From: Clostridiales bacterium
GTDB taxonomy: Bacteria > Bacillota > Clostridia > Oscillospirales > Oscillospiraceae
Assembly: GCA_003150355.1 (NCBI GenBank)
Contig: QAMJ01000012.1
Location: forward strand, 186,001-250,000
Direction: 5' to 3'
DNA: 64,000 bases
A program made the translations under genes and the position numbers. This document shows positions 35,866-44,245 of the stretch, in pieces. Within the stretch, counting starts at the first letter, position 1, and each line of letters begins with the position of its first letter. Under the pieces are notes generated by a model. The model worked only from the letters and a program-made list of their open reading frames with translations, did no database searches and was not told where the DNA came from.

Positions 35866-37119
35866 TTATTTTGCGTGGATATTTATGAACTCCGCCTTGA
35901 GTTTGGAGTACATTATCTTCTGGCTGCTGTACAGGCCGAAGTAGCCCGAGAGCATATAGGCTATGCCGCAGGCGAGCGCAAAATACACAAGGTCGGTCGA
36001 GCCGAAGAGCTCAATGCTCAGGACGATGGATGCGACGGGGCAGTTGACCGCGCCGCAGAACACGCAGATAAGCCCGAGTGCCGCGGCAAAGCCCGTAGGA
36101 ATGCCGAGGAGCGAGCCGAGGACGCAGCCGAGCGTCGCGCCGATGAAGAAGGTCGGGACGACTTCGCCGCCCTTAAAGCCGCAGCCGATGGTTATCGCCG
36201 TGAGGATGAGCTTCCAGAAGAAAGCGTCGGGCTTTGCCTGCCCCTCCTCAATGGCACGTTTGATTATATTCATGCCCGCGCCGTTATAGTCGCCGGTGCC
36301 GAGGATCGCCGTGATGAGCACGACGAGCGCGCCGCCCGCCGCGATACGCAGATACGGGTTCTTTATGAGATTTGCAAACAGGTGCTCCGTCTTGTGCATC
36401 GACAGGCAGAACACCGTGCTCATGAGTGAGCAGACGATAGCGAGCGCCGAGACCTTCAGCAGCATAAGCTCGGAGATCGGCTCGATGACGACGTCAAAAT
36501 GCGTCGGGGCGATGCCGAAGATGTTCGCCATCTCCAGCGCGAAGAGCGAGGCCACGATGCAGGGGACGAGCGCGGAATAGTATATGACGCCCACGCTTAT
36601 GACTTCGAGGGCAAAAAGCGTCGCGGTGAGCGGCGTTCCGAAGAGCGCGGCGAACACGGCGCTCATGCCGCAGAGCGTCGCAAGGCGCATATCCTTATCG
36701 TCAAGGCGGAAAGCACGGCCTATATAGCAGCCGAGGCTGCCGCCTATCTGGAGCGCCGCGCCCTCACGCCCGGCGCTGCCGCCGAAGAGGTGGGTTATGG
36801 TCGTTGAAATGAAGATCGCCGGGACGAGCATCAGCGGCACCTTATCGCCGAAATGTATGGAGTCGATGATGGCGTTGGTGTTCTCGTTCTCCATCTTCGT
36901 GAGCCGGTAGAGCCCCGCGATGAGAAGACCCGAGACCGGCAGGAGAAGCAGCAGCCACGGGTGTGCCATGCGCGTACCCGTCGCCCAACTGACGCTGAGG
37001 TTGAAGGCCGTGCCGACAAAACCGCCGACGATGCCCGTCACACCCGCGATAAACAGCCACTTGACGAAAGTCCATATATACTTCCAGGCGGCTTTGGATT
37101 CATCCTTAATAAAGTTCAT
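35866..37119 (-). CDS. CLC-family anion channel/antiporter
   Basis: The 417-residue membrane protein has the CLC fold: gating motif GSAGREGAALQIGGSLG (canonical GREGP region, glutamate kept) and CGMSAVFAALFGTPLTATLFALEV. The first selectivity-filter motif, normally GSGIP, is replaced by ENENTNAI, so the usual chloride-coordinating serine is absent. That change recalls the fluoride/proton antiporter branch, but sequence alone cannot fix the ion. It overlaps birA by 4 bp and is the last gene of an operon with an inositol-phosphatase-like enzyme. No fluoride riboswitch was seen. Confidence 0.85.
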   Translation of the reverse strand: MNFIKDESKAAWKYIWTFVKWLFIAGVTGIVGGFVGTAFNLSVSWATGTRMAHPWLLLLLPVSGLLIAGLYRLTKMENENTNAIIDSIHFGDKVPLMLVPAIFISTTITHLFGGSAGREGAALQIGGSLGCYIGRAFRLDDKDMRLATLCGMSAVFAALFGTPLTATLFALEVISVGVIYYSALVPCIVASLFALEMANIFGIAPTHFDVVIEPISELMLLKVSALAIVCSLMSTVFCLSMHKTEHLFANLIKNPYLRIAAGGALVVLITAILGTGDYNGAGMNIIKRAIEEGQAKPDAFFWKLILTAITIGCGFKGGEVVPTFFIGATLGCVLGSLLGIPTGFAAALGLICVFCGAVNCPVASIVLSIELFGSTDLVYFALACGIAYMLSGYFGLYSSQKIMYSKLKAEFINIHAK

Positions 37120-37889
37120 GGCATATCAGTCCTTTTTCTCACGCTGACCTCGCCGAAGCGTATGGTCTCGCGCTCCCCTCCGCGCTCTACGATGAGCGCA
37201 TAGTCCCCGTCGATGCCGACGGCGCGGGCGTTATATACTGTGTCACTGCGCGTATAGGTCACATCGCAGCCGACTGTCGCGCAGCGGGCGCGGTATTCTT
37301 CAAGAAATGCCTCCGGGTCTTTGAGCCAGAGTGCATACATCTTATCAAGGCTCTCTATGAGCCGCGCGGAAAATTCTCCGATGTCCCATTTTCTTCCCGA
37401 GGCAAGGTACAGGGACGCGGCGATATCACGCAGCTCCGGCGGGAACTCCGGCGTGTTGACGTTCACGCCCATGCCCATAACGACGCAGAAGCCGCCGGGC
37501 GTGGTGCAGCCCTCGGTCAAAATGCCGCAGAGCTTGCGCCCGCCGAGGAGCACATCGTTCGGCCACTTGATGGAGACGTCGAGCTCCGGCCAATCCTCAA
37601 GACAGCGGCACAGCGCGACAGCGGCGCAGGAGGTGAGGCTCACGGTCTTTTCCGGCGGGCAGTCTGGCCGCCAGAGCATCGACAGATACAGCCCGCCCTC
37701 AGGTGAGAGAAAGCTGCGCCCGAGCCGGCCGCGCCCCGCGGTCTGCTCGCTTGCCCAGAGTACCGTTCCGTCAGGCGCGCCCTGCGCGGCAAGTTTCTTG
37801 AGGGCGTTGTTGGTCGAGCCTATGCTGCGCGCATACAGCACCGGCGCTTTACGCTCCGCGTCGAGCCGGGTGAAGCCGAAGTCATCCAT
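37116..37889 (-). CDS. birA: Biotin-[acetyl-CoA-carboxylase] ligase
   Basis: BirA makes biotinyl-AMP and attaches biotin to carboxylase carrier domains. The 257-residue protein begins directly with the catalytic domain and has no N-terminal winged helix, so it is a monofunctional ligase and not a repressor. The active-site loop GRGRLGRSF lies at 52-60, followed by SIKWPNDVLLGGRKLCGILTE. It overlaps the upstream phosphatase gene by 8 bp and the downstream CLC gene by 4 bp, so the three are translated from one message. No biotin carboxylase gene is nearby. Confidence 0.93.
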   Translation of the reverse strand: MDDFGFTRLDAERKAPVLYARSIGSTNNALKKLAAQGAPDGTVLWASEQTAGRGRLGRSFLSPEGGLYLSMLWRPDCPPEKTVSLTSCAAVALCRCLEDWPELDVSIKWPNDVLLGGRKLCGILTEGCTTPGGFCVVMGMGVNVNTPEFPPELRDIAASLYLASGRKWDIGEFSARLIESLDKMYALWLKDPEAFLEEYRARCATVGCDVTYTRSDTVYNARAVGIDGDYALIVERGGERETIRFGEVSVRKRTDMP

Positions 37890-38670
37890 TTATTATCCTC
37901 AGCGCCTCATACACAGCGCCTGCGCTGCCGGCGACGATGGAGCTCTTGCGCCCGTCCATCGGCAGCTCGCTTCCATCGGCGGCGAGGGCGATGCCGCCCG
38001 CCTCGCGCACGATGAGCATGCCCGCGGCAAAGTCCCAGAGCGACACGCTCTGCTCAAAATACACACCCGCGCGCCCCGCGGCGGCGGAGCAGAGGTCAAG
38101 CTCCGCGGAGCCCTCGCGGCGGATATCCAAAGAGGCGATGAAGAGCTTTTTGATTATATCAAAGGTCTCATCGGCAAGCTCCGGACTGTAGGGGGACGTG
38201 CCGCAGCAGACGACCGTCTCCGACAGCGGCGCATCCTCGACGTGGATGGGGCGGCCGTTGAGCCATGCACCCTCGCCCGAGAGCGCGGTGAACTGCTCGT
38301 CCAGATATGGGTTATACACCGACGCCGCGCGCAGCTCGCCGTGGCTCATATATGCCACGGATATGCAGCTGTGCCCGAAGCCGCGGACAAAGTTCATCGT
38401 CCCGTCAATGGGGTCGATGATGAAAAGATGCTCCGCGTCCGTCGGGTCCTGCTGCCCGTTCTCCTCGCAGAAGAAGTGCGCGCCCGGAACGTCCCGGCTC
38501 AGCCGCTGCATGAGCAGCTCCTGTATGCGCCGGTCGTACTGCGTGACGACATCACGGTGCCCGGTCTTGCACTCGGCAAGTATCCCGTGCGCCTGCATCA
38601 TCAGCTCCGCCGCTTCGCGCTGTGCGGCGGTGATATGGTCAAGGATATTGATATCATGTTTTTCCGTCAT
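37882..38670 (-). CDS. Inositol monophosphatase family protein
   Basis: The 262-residue protein has the metal-dependent phosphatase signature: EENGQQD (metal-binding glutamate), IIDPIDGTMNFVRGFGHSCISVAY, and the C-terminal WDFAAGMLIVREAGG. Family members hydrolyse inositol monophosphate, fructose 1,6-bisphosphate or 3'-phosphoadenosine phosphate; the substrate here is unknown. I chose 38670, where GGAGGG is 7 nt upstream; a longer frame lacks a site. It is first in an operon with birA and a CLC transporter. Confidence 0.9.
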   Translation of the reverse strand: MTEKHDINILDHITAAQREAAELMMQAHGILAECKTGHRDVVTQYDRRIQELLMQRLSRDVPGAHFFCEENGQQDPTDAEHLFIIDPIDGTMNFVRGFGHSCISVAYMSHGELRAASVYNPYLDEQFTALSGEGAWLNGRPIHVEDAPLSETVVCCGTSPYSPELADETFDIIKKLFIASLDIRREGSAELDLCSAAAGRAGVYFEQSVSLWDFAAGMLIVREAGGIALAADGSELPMDGRKSSIVAGSAGAVYEALRIING

Positions 38671-38825
38671 AGCTGTCCCTCCTGTGCCCCCTGGTGTTCT
38701 GACAGCGGTTAGAATACTACGATTATGCGTGAAAATCAAGCGTTCCTAGTATATTACCCCCTTTTGTATTAGGCGAGGTTGTGGTATAATTTTATAGTTT
38801 TTGTTTCCCGGAAAGGAGAGGTGCC

Positions 38826-40493
<1,668 letters not shown>

Positions 40494-40502
40494 AACAAAA
40501 AG

Positions 40503-40537
40503 AAGGTGCAGCCATCCGAAAGGATGCGCTGCACCTT
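40503..40537 (+). terminator. Terminator of fhs
   Basis: Arms AAGGTGCAGC...ATCC and GGAT...GCTGCACCTT form a long stem with a GAAA tetraloop, 9 bp after the fhs stop. Confidence 0.75.
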
Positions 40538-40960
40538 GTGGTTTATTTTAAAGAACGGGCGCAGATTCGTCGCCTCGATTATCAGCAGACCGAGCGCGTT
40601 TGCCGCCGTCCCGATAGGCGGCGCGATGAGCTTTGCCAGCGCGACGCCCACGAGTATCGTCACACCCGGCGTGACGGCGCTTCTTCCTATCTCGATAACA
40701 GCACAGTTTAGTACGAAACCAGAAAAGGAGTGGGAGCATGAGCGCTTGCAAGCGAGAGCAACGCAACTCATAGCTGCCGACACCCGTAGCGAGGCAGATG
40801 CGCTTTTCATGGCCGCACAGAAAGAGCTTGAAAATTTCGTCCGCCACGTTCGATACGACGTCGGTACCGTCGACAGCATATCATAGCTTTCAATAGATTG
40901 TAAGAGCGAGAGCGGGAAAAGCATTCGAAAATTTGGCGCACATTTAGCGCACAAGCCCGA
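40538..40960. other. Unresolved region with possible gene remnants
   Basis: More than 400 bp between two terminators hold no gene I can defend. On the minus strand about 40560-40700 encodes a hydrophobic stretch (TPGVTILVGVALAKLIAPPIG, then TAANALGLLIIEATNLRPFF) that looks like the end of a membrane protein, without start, ribosome site or plausible stop. On the plus strand an AAGGAG site precedes an 11-codon ORF at 40738. CGCTTGCAAGCG at 40743-40754 is a perfect palindrome, and GCGCACA occurs twice near 40935-40955. It may be decayed or transferred DNA. Confidence 0.35.
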
Positions 40961-41000
40961 AAAAACAGCTGCGCTCCCTTTCTGGAGCGCAGCCGTTTTT
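40961..41000. terminator. Bidirectional terminator
   Basis: The 17-nt arms AAAAACAGCTGCGCTCC and GGAGCGCAGCCGTTTTT (one mismatch) give T tracts on both strands. Confidence 0.85.
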
Positions 41001-41050
41001 CCTGTATTTCAACCAAACTGTTGATACAGAATCCAGTTTTAACATATCCT

Positions 41051-41533
41051 TTATACCTCACTTATCCCGGTCGGCTCGGCTACGAGCTGTACCGAATCCT
41101 CTTCGTCTCTTACGACAAGCCGCCAGTACTCCTCAATGCTTGAATCCGCGAAGCTCTCGAAGCGCAGCCCGTTTGAAAGCTCAAGCTTTATATCGCAGCC
41201 ATTGACAAGCCTTGCCGCGGTCACAGTGACTTCGCCGCCAGAGAGTATTTCGACGGACTTCCGGTCGAAGGCATTGTTCCCGCGGACGTCCCAGTCGAAG
41301 TCCACGGTAAATTCCTCACCCTCCGGCGGGAAAAAGATATCGACCCTTGCCAGCACGATCTTTCCGTGCCCGTCCGTTATCCTCCATGCGCACTGACAGT
41401 GCAGGGCGTACCTTGACAGCCATTCGCCGCGATAGTTCCTACATATATCATCCCCGAACGAAAGGACCAGCATGTCTGCTGCCCGGCTTATGTACGTCAG
41501 CCGCTCGCCTGTCAGAACAGATATGTCAATCAT
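41051..41533 (-). CDS. Conserved-looking cytoplasmic protein of unknown function
   Basis: I do not recognise this 160-residue protein. It has no signal peptide or membrane segment and alternates short polar and hydrophobic stretches typical of a beta-rich fold (CAWRITDGHGKIVLARVDIFFP; GGEVTVTAARLVNGCDIKLELSNGLRF). The C-terminus EEYWRLVVRDEEDSVQLV reads as a final strand. GGAGGA precedes the ATG and overlaps the outer bases of the upstream hairpin, so a folded read-through transcript could hide the site. It stands alone between two hairpins. Confidence 0.75.
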   Translation of the reverse strand: MIDISVLTGERLTYISRAADMLVLSFGDDICRNYRGEWLSRYALHCQCAWRITDGHGKIVLARVDIFFPPEGEEFTVDFDWDVRGNNAFDRKSVEILSGGEVTVTAARLVNGCDIKLELSNGLRFESFADSSIEEYWRLVVRDEEDSVQLVAEPTGISEV

Positions 41534-41545
41534 TGATAAATTCCT

Positions 41546-41581
41546 CCGGATGGTATTATCTTACTTGATAATACCATCCGG
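41546..41581 (-). terminator. Terminator of the SMR exporter gene
   Basis: Perfect 15-bp arms (41546-41560 and 41567-41581) enclose TTACTT, just past the SMR stop on the minus strand. The outer bases overlap the ribosome site of the next gene. Confidence 0.8.
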
Positions 41582-41608
41582 TTTGCTTATTTTCAATACC
41601 TGTTTCCC

Positions 41609-41926
41609 TCAAGCCGAGGTGAGCTTCAGCCCGACGATACCGACGAGCAGCAGCGACGCGAAGAATATTCTCCCCGCCGTCGCGGGCTCCTTGAAGATGA
41701 CGATCCCGACTATCACCGCGCCGAGCGCGCCGATGCCCGTCCATATGCCGTAGGCCGTGCCGATAGGCAGCACCTTCGCCGCTTTCGCGAGAAAGAACAT
41801 ACTTGCCGCAAGCCCTGCGAGGGTGATAACTGTCGGCATGGGCTTCGTGAAGCCCTCCGAGAATTTCAGGAACGTCGACCACAGCACCTCCATCGCCCCC
41901 GCGATGCCAAGATATAACCATTCCAC
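41609..41926 (-). CDS. SMR family exporter, SugE/Gdx-like
   Basis: The 105-residue, four-helix protein belongs to the small multidrug resistance family. The GTG at 41926 follows GGGAGGA by 7 nt and gives the standard length. Helix 1 has G10, E13 and W16, and the third helix has LPIGTAYGIWTGIGALG, the pattern of the SugE/Gdx branch, whose studied members export guanidinium. A membrane-embedded E13 is the proton and substrate site in the family. The gene sits behind its own promoter and a terminator-type leader. The reading frame is open to an ATG at 42007 upstream, discussed with the leader. Confidence 0.88.
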   Translation of the reverse strand: MEWLYLGIAGAMEVLWSTFLKFSEGFTKPMPTVITLAGLAASMFFLAKAAKVLPIGTAYGIWTGIGALGAVIVGIVIFKEPATAGRIFFASLLLVGIVGLKLTSA

Positions 41927-41957
41927 TTTGTCTTCCTCCCGGTAAAATAAAAAAATA

Positions 41958-42002
41958 CGTCTGCATTCGTATCTTCTAAGGCCTATCGATACGAAGCAAA
42001 CG
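41958..42002 (-). promoter_or_regulatory. Intrinsic terminator in the SMR leader (attenuator)
   Basis: On the minus strand CGTTTGC-TTCGTATC pairs with GATACGAA-T-GCAGACG (15 bp, one bulge, one G-U), followed by TATTTTTTTATTTT. It ends about 30 nt before the SMR start. A terminator between promoter and gene implies regulated read-through. I could not match the short leader to a known guanidine riboswitch by eye. Confidence 0.7.
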
Positions 42003-42037
42003 CTCATTTCCTCCCACCCGGCGGCGGGAGCATTGAC

Positions 42038-42066
42038 AGAATAACACGCATTGAGACCTTTGTCAA
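42038..42066 (-). promoter_or_regulatory. Promoter of the SMR gene
   Basis: On the minus strand TTGACA (42066-42061) and TATTCT (42043-42038) are 17 bp apart. The dyad 42045-42081 overlaps the -35 box and spacer. Confidence 0.7.
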
Positions 42067-42081
42067 CGACCCCAATGCGTG
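42045..42081. other. 9-bp dyad after the YitT gene, overlapping the SMR promoter
   Basis: CACGCATTG (42045-42053) and CAATGCGTG (42073-42081) are perfect inverted repeats. They lie just after the YitT stop and flank the -35 box of the SMR promoter, so they may be a terminator for YitT, an operator, or both. Confidence 0.5.
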
Positions 42082-42089
42082 CAATTTCA

Positions 42090-42965
42090 TTAATCGTTGT
42101 TATTTACAGAAAAAACATCGGCGATCTCGCTTATCGTGATATAGGCCGCCGGGTCGATGCTGTGGACGATGTCCCGCATACGGATGATCTGGTACCTGTT
42201 CACGACGAAATAGATCATCGCCTTGTCGCGGTTCGAGAAGCCGCCCTTTGCGTCGAGCCGGGTCGTGCCGCTTTCAAAGGCCTCGCCCAGCGCCGCGCAT
42301 ATCTCCTTTGGCTTTTCGGTTATGATGACCGCGCACTTGGCTCTGTCGATGCCCTCCACTATGAAGTCTATCGTCTTCAGCGCCGCCGCGTAGGTGACGA
42401 TGGAGTAGAGCGGCAGTATCCAGCTTTGCAGCACTATCCCGCAGACGATGTACAGAAGTATGTTGTAGACCATCACAAAGGTGCCGACGGTGACGCCGAG
42501 CCGCTTTGCAAATATGACCGCCATGACCTCAATGCCGTCCATCGCGCCGCCGCAGCGGATCGCAAGACCGCTGCCTATGCCGGATATCACGCCGCCGAAC
42601 AGCGCGCACAGCAGCAGATCCGTCCCCGCAAGGGGCGAGGCCATGCTGACGTCTATCGGCAGAACGTCGGTTATCAGCCACGCGGAAAGCGAATATATCG
42701 CGACGGTATATATCGCGTAGCCCGTGAAAAGCTTGCCCTGCTTCTTCAGCCCGAACAGGAACAGCGGGATGTTCAGGATCAGCAGGAAGACTGACAGGGA
42801 CAGGTACTCCGGCGTTATCTGGTCAAGCAGCATCGATGTTCCCGAAATGCCGCTGTCATAAAGCTTCACCGGGCTGAGAAAGATCATGATTCCGAAGGCG
42901 TTTATAATCCCTGCCACGGTAAGCATAATTATATTTTTGAAGCTGAATTTGTTCGTATTCTTCAC
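42090..42965 (-). CDS. YitT family membrane protein with C-terminal DUF2179 domain
   Basis: The 291-residue protein has about five to six membrane segments typical of YitT (NIIMLTVAGIINAFGIMIFLSP; GGVISGIGSGLAIRCGGAMDGIEVMAVI) and a cytoplasmic C-terminal domain of about 80 residues (AKCAVIITEKPKEICAALGEAFESGTTRLDAKGGFSNRDKAMIYFVVNRYQIIRMRDIVHSIDPAAYITI) matching DUF2179, a PII-like fold. Function in the family is not established. A shorter relative without that domain is at 58360. A dyad follows the stop. Confidence 0.9.
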   Translation of the reverse strand: MKNTNKFSFKNIIMLTVAGIINAFGIMIFLSPVKLYDSGISGTSMLLDQITPEYLSLSVFLLILNIPLFLFGLKKQGKLFTGYAIYTVAIYSLSAWLITDVLPIDVSMASPLAGTDLLLCALFGGVISGIGSGLAIRCGGAMDGIEVMAVIFAKRLGVTVGTFVMVYNILLYIVCGIVLQSWILPLYSIVTYAAALKTIDFIVEGIDRAKCAVIITEKPKEICAALGEAFESGTTRLDAKGGFSNRDKAMIYFVVNRYQIIRMRDIVHSIDPAAYITISEIADVFSVNNND

Positions 42966-43006
42966 TTATTTACATTACCCCTTTACTGTGATCCTATTTC
43001 CTGCAC

Positions 43007-43534
43007 TCACTTGTGCAGCCGCTCTATTCTTCTCTCGTCTGCCGACGCAAAGCCAAGCTCCGTTATCGCATCGAGAGATATGTACGATATACCGTCGCCA
43101 CTGCCGTCCTCGTTCACCTGCGCTATCCGGTACATGCCGCCGTCAATGTCCTCCACAATGCCGATCACATCTGAAACGCCGCTGCCGAGCAGCTCTATCG
43201 ACACTATGCACCCGGCCTTTTTCGCTGCCTCCAGCGCCGAGCCGCGCACGTCCTCGCAGGATATATCGAACTTCTCCTCCGTGTATACCCCGGCCATGAG
43301 CTTCTTCATCCTCGCGGAATAGCCGCCGTCAAGCTCTATCCGGACGACGCTCTCCGCGTCCTGTACCGTTATGCCGTCGAACGCTCCGTCAGGAGACACC
43401 AGCGACGCTGCGAAGAACTCCCCGTCGAATGCGACGATCCTGCCGTACATGAATTTTGAAGTGTCCTCGGCGTTTGCGTATATACCGGCATACTCACCGG
43501 ACTCATATATGCGCCTTATGATCTCGTTCAGCAT
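43007..43534 (-). CDS. Cytoplasmic protein of unknown function
   Basis: I do not recognise this 175-residue acidic protein. It begins with a helix (LNEIIRRIYESGEYAGIYAN) and then has beta-type segments in two similar halves: KFMYGRIVAFDGEFFAASLVSPDG at about 27-50 and DVIGIVEDIDGGMYRIAQVNEDG at about 122-144, each followed by a GIT/GIS phrase. An internal duplication of a small barrel is possible. GGAGG lies about 9 nt before the ATG. No membrane segment or catalytic motif is visible. Confidence 0.78.
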   Translation of the reverse strand: MLNEIIRRIYESGEYAGIYANAEDTSKFMYGRIVAFDGEFFAASLVSPDGAFDGITVQDAESVVRIELDGGYSARMKKLMAGVYTEEKFDISCEDVRGSALEAAKKAGCIVSIELLGSGVSDVIGIVEDIDGGMYRIAQVNEDGSGDGISYISLDAITELGFASADERRIERLHK

Positions 43535-43627
43535 GGCTGTGCGCCTCCGTTTCTGTGCCAGATTTCTTTTATAATACCATTTACTCTCCGAGATTTCAAC
43601 GCTTTATGTTCCGCATCCGGATATAAC

Positions 43628-43669
43628 AAAACCCCGCCGCGGCTGCTCTCACAGTCACAGCGGGGTTTT
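43628..43669 (-). terminator. Terminator of the ylxM-ffh-rpsP-khpA operon
   Basis: The 10-nt arms AAAACCCCGC and GCGGGGTTTT flank a long imperfect loop. On the minus strand it follows the khpA stop and is followed by TTGTTATAT. Confidence 0.75.
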
Positions 43670-43675
43670 ATCATC

Positions 43676-43906
43676 TCAGTCCATGATCTCGACCGAAACT
43701 TTTTTGCCCTTTCTCTGGGCGACGGCCCGCATAAGGATGCGGATCTGTTTTACGATCCTGCCCTGCCGACCGATAACCTTGCCCATATCGCCGTCGGCTA
43801 CGCGAACCTCGTAGACCGTCTCACCGTCGGCTTTGCGCTCGGTCACAGATACCTGATCGGGATTATCGACCAGGCTCTGCACAATATAGGTCAAAAGCTC
43901 TTTCAT
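43676..43906 (-). CDS. khpA: KH-domain RNA-binding protein KhpA
   Basis: The 76-residue protein is a single KH domain with the RNA-binding GxxG loop V44-I45-G46-R47-Q48-G49 in GKVIGRQGRIVKQI. KhpA (with KhpB in some Firmicutes) binds many RNAs and affects cell division and translation. It follows rpsP by 17 bp, the usual place in this phylum. The gene is intact, with AAGGAG before the ATG, and closes the operon here. Confidence 0.94.
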   Translation of the reverse strand: MKELLTYIVQSLVDNPDQVSVTERKADGETVYEVRVADGDMGKVIGRQGRIVKQIRILMRAVAQRKGKKVSVEIMD

Positions 43907-43923
43907 GTGCCGGGAACTCCTTT

Positions 43924-44160
43924 TCAGGCCTCAATCTTCTTGAGAAGACCGCGGACGGTATCAGTGGGCTGTGCGCCGTTTGCGATCCAGTACTTTGCAC
44001 GCTCCATGTTGACCGTGAGCTTATCGCTCTCAGCCATCGGGTCGTAGGTGCCGAGCTCTTCGATGAAGCGGCCGTCACGCGGGCAGCGGGAATCAGCAAC
44101 GACTATGCGGTAGTAAGGAGCCTTCTTAGCGCCCATTCTGCGAAGTCTGATTTTAACCAT
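43924..44160 (-). CDS. rpsP: 30S ribosomal protein S16
   Basis: The 78-residue protein is a standard S16 (VKIRLRRMGAKKAPYYRIVVADSRCPRDGRFIEELGTYDPM), a core protein of the small ribosomal subunit. It lies between ffh and khpA on the same strand, the common Firmicute order. The start is fixed by the conserved N-terminus. Confidence 0.98.
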   Translation of the reverse strand: MVKIRLRRMGAKKAPYYRIVVADSRCPRDGRFIEELGTYDPMAESDKLTVNMERAKYWIANGAQPTDTVRGLLKKIEA

Positions 44161-44245
44161 GTATATTCACCTCCATGTAATTTCGTTTAATTTAATATAT
44201 TACAAGCGCTTTCGCGTCTGTAAGCAAATTTATGCTCCCCGTTTT

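Noticed and set aside
40506..40886. A 126-codon plus-strand frame after fhs
   Set aside because: It starts inside the fhs terminator and its first half is antisense to a hydrophobic frame; no ribosome site at the start.
41940..42035. Known guanidine riboswitch in the SMR leader
   Set aside because: I could not find the ACGR loops of class II or a convincing match to classes I, III or IV by eye. Kept only as an unassigned leader.
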